From an uncultured Clostridium sp. (GTDB lineage: Bacteria > Bacillota > Clostridia > Christensenellales > Borkfalkiaceae), in contig USMU01000070.1 in NCBI GenBank assembly GCA_900555925.1, positions 1-7,202 on the forward strand: a stretch of DNA of 7,202 nt. The letters run 5' to 3'. Positions 5,728-7,202 of this stretch are shown piece after piece (position 1 is the stretch's first letter; every line of letters starts with the position of its first letter). Made by a program: the position numbers and the translations under genes. Under the pieces are notes generated by a model. It had not been told where the DNA came from, did not search any database, and saw only the letters and a list, made by a program, of their open reading frames with translations.

Positions 5728-6921
5728 TTAGAACAGCGATAAGAGGAAGCCCGCGGCAATCGCCGAACCGATGACGCCTGCCACATTCGGCCCCATCGCG
5801 TGCATCAACAAATGATTACTCGGATCAGATTCCCGTCCCACGTCCTCAGAAATACGGGCCGCCATCGGAACGGCAGAAACACCCGCGCTCCCGATCAACG
5901 GATTAATTTTTCCCTTGGAAAGTTTGCACATCAGTCTGCCCATCAAAAGGCCGCCGATCGTACCGAATACGAAAGCAAACAACCCGAGAAGAATAATTTT
6001 AATCGTAGACCAAGTCAGGAATACGCCGCCGAAAGCCTTGCACCCGACGCAGACGCCGAGAAAGATCGTCACCGTATTCATGAGTCCGTTCTGTGCCTGA
6101 GAAGAAAGACGTTCCGCCACGCCCGATTCGCGCAAAATATTTCCAAGCATCAGCATACCGAGAAGCGGCATAGCGTCGGGAAGCAAAATACCGACCACCA
6201 ATGTCACGAGAATGGGGAATATAATTTTCTCCAACTTACTGACCGTACGGAGCTGCTTCATCTTGATTGCTCTTTCTTTCTTGGGAACGAGCAATCTCAT
6301 CAAAGGCTTCTGAATGATTGGGATAAGAGCCATATACGAATAGGCTGCAATCGCTATTGCGGAGAGCAAATCCTCATTCGTAAACTTCGATAACATCTGC
6401 GTCACATACAGCGCTGTAGGACCGTCCGCGCCGCCAATAATTGCAATAGAGCAAGCCGCCGCGAGGTCGAAACCGAGTACGACTGCCAAAATGAGCGCAA
6501 CAAAAACGCCGAGCTGAGCAGCTGCGCCGATTAACATACTCTTAGGATTGGAAATGAGCGGTCCGAAATCGGTCATTGCGCCGATTCCCAAGAAAATAAG
6601 CGGCGGATAAATAACGTTTTGTACGCCGTAGAAAAGGTACCATAAAAGGCCCCTTGACTGAACGTTTTCATAAGTATGTTCGACGCCCTCGGGATAAGTC
6701 CCCCACAAAACGTCGTAGGCGCCCGGAATATTAATGAGAAACATACCGAACGCAATGGGCAGGAGCAATAACGGCTCAAATTTTTTGACAATCGCGAGAT
6801 AAAAAAGAATAAAGGAAATCAAAAGCATGACATAATTCTGCCATGTTCCGTTTGCGAGCCCGGAAGATTCCCATAACCCTTTGAGCATCTCGCCGACATC
6901 GACGAGTAGATTTTGCGTCAT
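5728..6921 (-). CDS. oadB: Sodium-pumping oxaloacetate decarboxylase beta subunit
   Basis: The membrane subunit that decarboxylates carboxybiotin and couples this to Na+ export. The 397 residues contain many hydrophobic segments (for example about 30-45, 50-64, 105-115, 130-150, 233-260, 307-328 and 380-397). Visible family signatures are GIGAMTDFGP at 112-120, GGADGPTA at 163-170, AAYSYMALIP at 192-201, GNILRESGVAERL at 260-272, NPLIGSAGVSAVPMAAR at 340-356 and HAMGPNVAGVIGSAIAAG at 374-391. By comparison with Klebsiella OadB numbering recalled from memory, the residues implicated in Na+ and proton handling (Asp203, Tyr229, Asn373, Gly377, Ser382, Arg389) correspond to Asp165, Tyr196, Asn340, Gly344, Ser349 and Arg356, all kept, so the pump should work. 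GGGAG lies 8 nt before the ATG. It sits 21 bp after the biotin carrier stop and 20 bp before oadA. The family also serves methylmalonyl-CoA and glutaconyl-CoA decarboxylases; the OadA-type alpha subunit points to oxaloacetate. Confidence 0.96.
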   Translation of the reverse strand: MTQNLLVDVGEMLKGLWESSGLANGTWQNYVMLLISFILFYLAIVKKFEPLLLLPIAFGMFLINIPGAYDVLWGTYPEGVEHTYENVQSRGLLWYLFYGVQNVIYPPLIFLGIGAMTDFGPLISNPKSMLIGAAAQLGVFVALILAVVLGFDLAAACSIAIIGGADGPTALYVTQMLSKFTNEDLLSAIAIAAYSYMALIPIIQKPLMRLLVPKKERAIKMKQLRTVSKLEKIIFPILVTLVVGILLPDAMPLLGMLMLGNILRESGVAERLSSQAQNGLMNTVTIFLGVCVGCKAFGGVFLTWSTIKIILLGLFAFVFGTIGGLLMGRLMCKLSKGKINPLIGSAGVSAVPMAARISEDVGRESDPSNHLLMHAMGPNVAGVIGSAIAAGFLLSLF

Positions 6922-6942
6922 TGATTTTTCTCCCTAATTCTT

Positions 6943-7202
6943 TTAACCGATGACGGCAAGGACGGTATCGGATTCAACATTCGCGCCCTTTGTCACACAG
7001 AAAGAAACCACTCCGTCGCAGGGAGAAGTGATATCGTTATCCATCTTCATCGCTTCGAGTACAAGAATAGGTTGATCCTTCTTCACCGTTGCTCCTTCCG
7101 CGACGAGGAGGGATTTTATAAGTCCGGGGAAAGGAGAAAGCAATTTCTCTCCGTTTGCGGGAGCCGCCTTCGGAGCGGAAGGCGCTGCCTGAGGCGCGGT
7201 CT
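6943..7202 (-). CDS. Biotin carboxyl carrier subunit of the decarboxylase, 5' end outside the window
   Basis: The open frame enters from the right edge and ends in TAA at 6943-6945. The visible part (about 85 residues) begins with an Ala/Pro-rich stretch, a flexible linker typical of these carriers, followed by a biotinyl/lipoyl domain starting near LLSPFPGL. The biotin acceptor is the Lys in EAMKMDND (codon 7045-7047), 34 residues from the C-terminus, as usual for biotin carriers. TSPCDGVV forms the second half of the hammerhead fold. A TTG at 7141-7143 is only an internal Leu, since the frame stays open through the linker to the edge. It should shuttle the carboxyl group from the OadA carboxyltransferase to the OadB membrane pump. 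It could be called OadC, GcdC-like or MmdC-like; without the N-terminus I cannot say whether it also has an OadG-like membrane segment. It is first of the visible three-gene operon; the promoter lies outside. Confidence 0.93.
   Translation of the reverse strand, partial: TAPQAAPSAPKAAPANGEKLLSPFPGLIKSLLVAEGATVKKDQPILVLEAMKMDNDITSPCDGVVSFCVTKGANVESDTVLAVIG

Noticed and set aside
5069..5731. Plus-strand open frame of 220 codons opposite oadA
   Set aside because: It is a shadow of a strongly conserved carboxyltransferase gene; the translation shows no family features.
5800..6393. Plus-strand open frame of 197 codons opposite oadB
   Set aside because: It is antisense to the membrane subunit; its polar, Arg/His-rich composition is what the reverse complement of hydrophobic codons gives.

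Overview
The window looks like chromosomal DNA of an anaerobic, Clostridia-like member of the Bacillota. The basis is the gene set and order (HI0933-type flavoprotein, cmk, plsC, ispH, a run I know from clostridial genomes), a biotin-dependent sodium-pumping decarboxylase, consensus TTGACG/TATAAT promoter spacing and AGGAG-type ribosome binding sites. GC content is moderate. No marker allows a family-level assignment. All seven genes lie on the minus strand, so transcription runs from high to low coordinates. I see no tRNA, rRNA, CRISPR array, insertion sequence or phage gene.

Right part (7202 to about 4236): three genes of a membrane-bound, biotin-dependent, Na+-translocating oxaloacetate decarboxylase, in the order biotin carrier (cut by the window edge), beta subunit, alpha subunit. 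The alpha subunit has no biotin domain of its own, so the free carrier encoded first must shuttle CO2 from alpha to the membrane pump. An 11-bp GC-rich hairpin just after the alpha gene probably ends this operon.

Middle (4285 to 2811): a 233-bp spacer with overlapping inverted repeats, then a complete HI0933/BaiN-like FAD oxidoreductase of unknown substrate.

Left part (2645 to 1): a near-consensus promoter (17-bp spacer) drives a tight operon. Its first gene encodes an unusual fusion of an AroH-type chorismate mutase to a full-length cytidylate kinase. Next come a PlsC-type acyltransferase and IspH, the last enzyme of the MEP isoprenoid pathway, which is cut by the left edge. In relatives ispH is often fused to or followed by a ribosomal protein S1 gene, which would lie outside. 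The operon thus combines aromatic amino acid, pyrimidine nucleotide, phospholipid and isoprenoid synthesis.

The most interesting object is the chorismate mutase-cytidylate kinase fusion. It has almost no linker and a possible internal ribosome binding site and TTG start that could also yield free cytidylate kinase. The other genes look intact and ordinary for their families.
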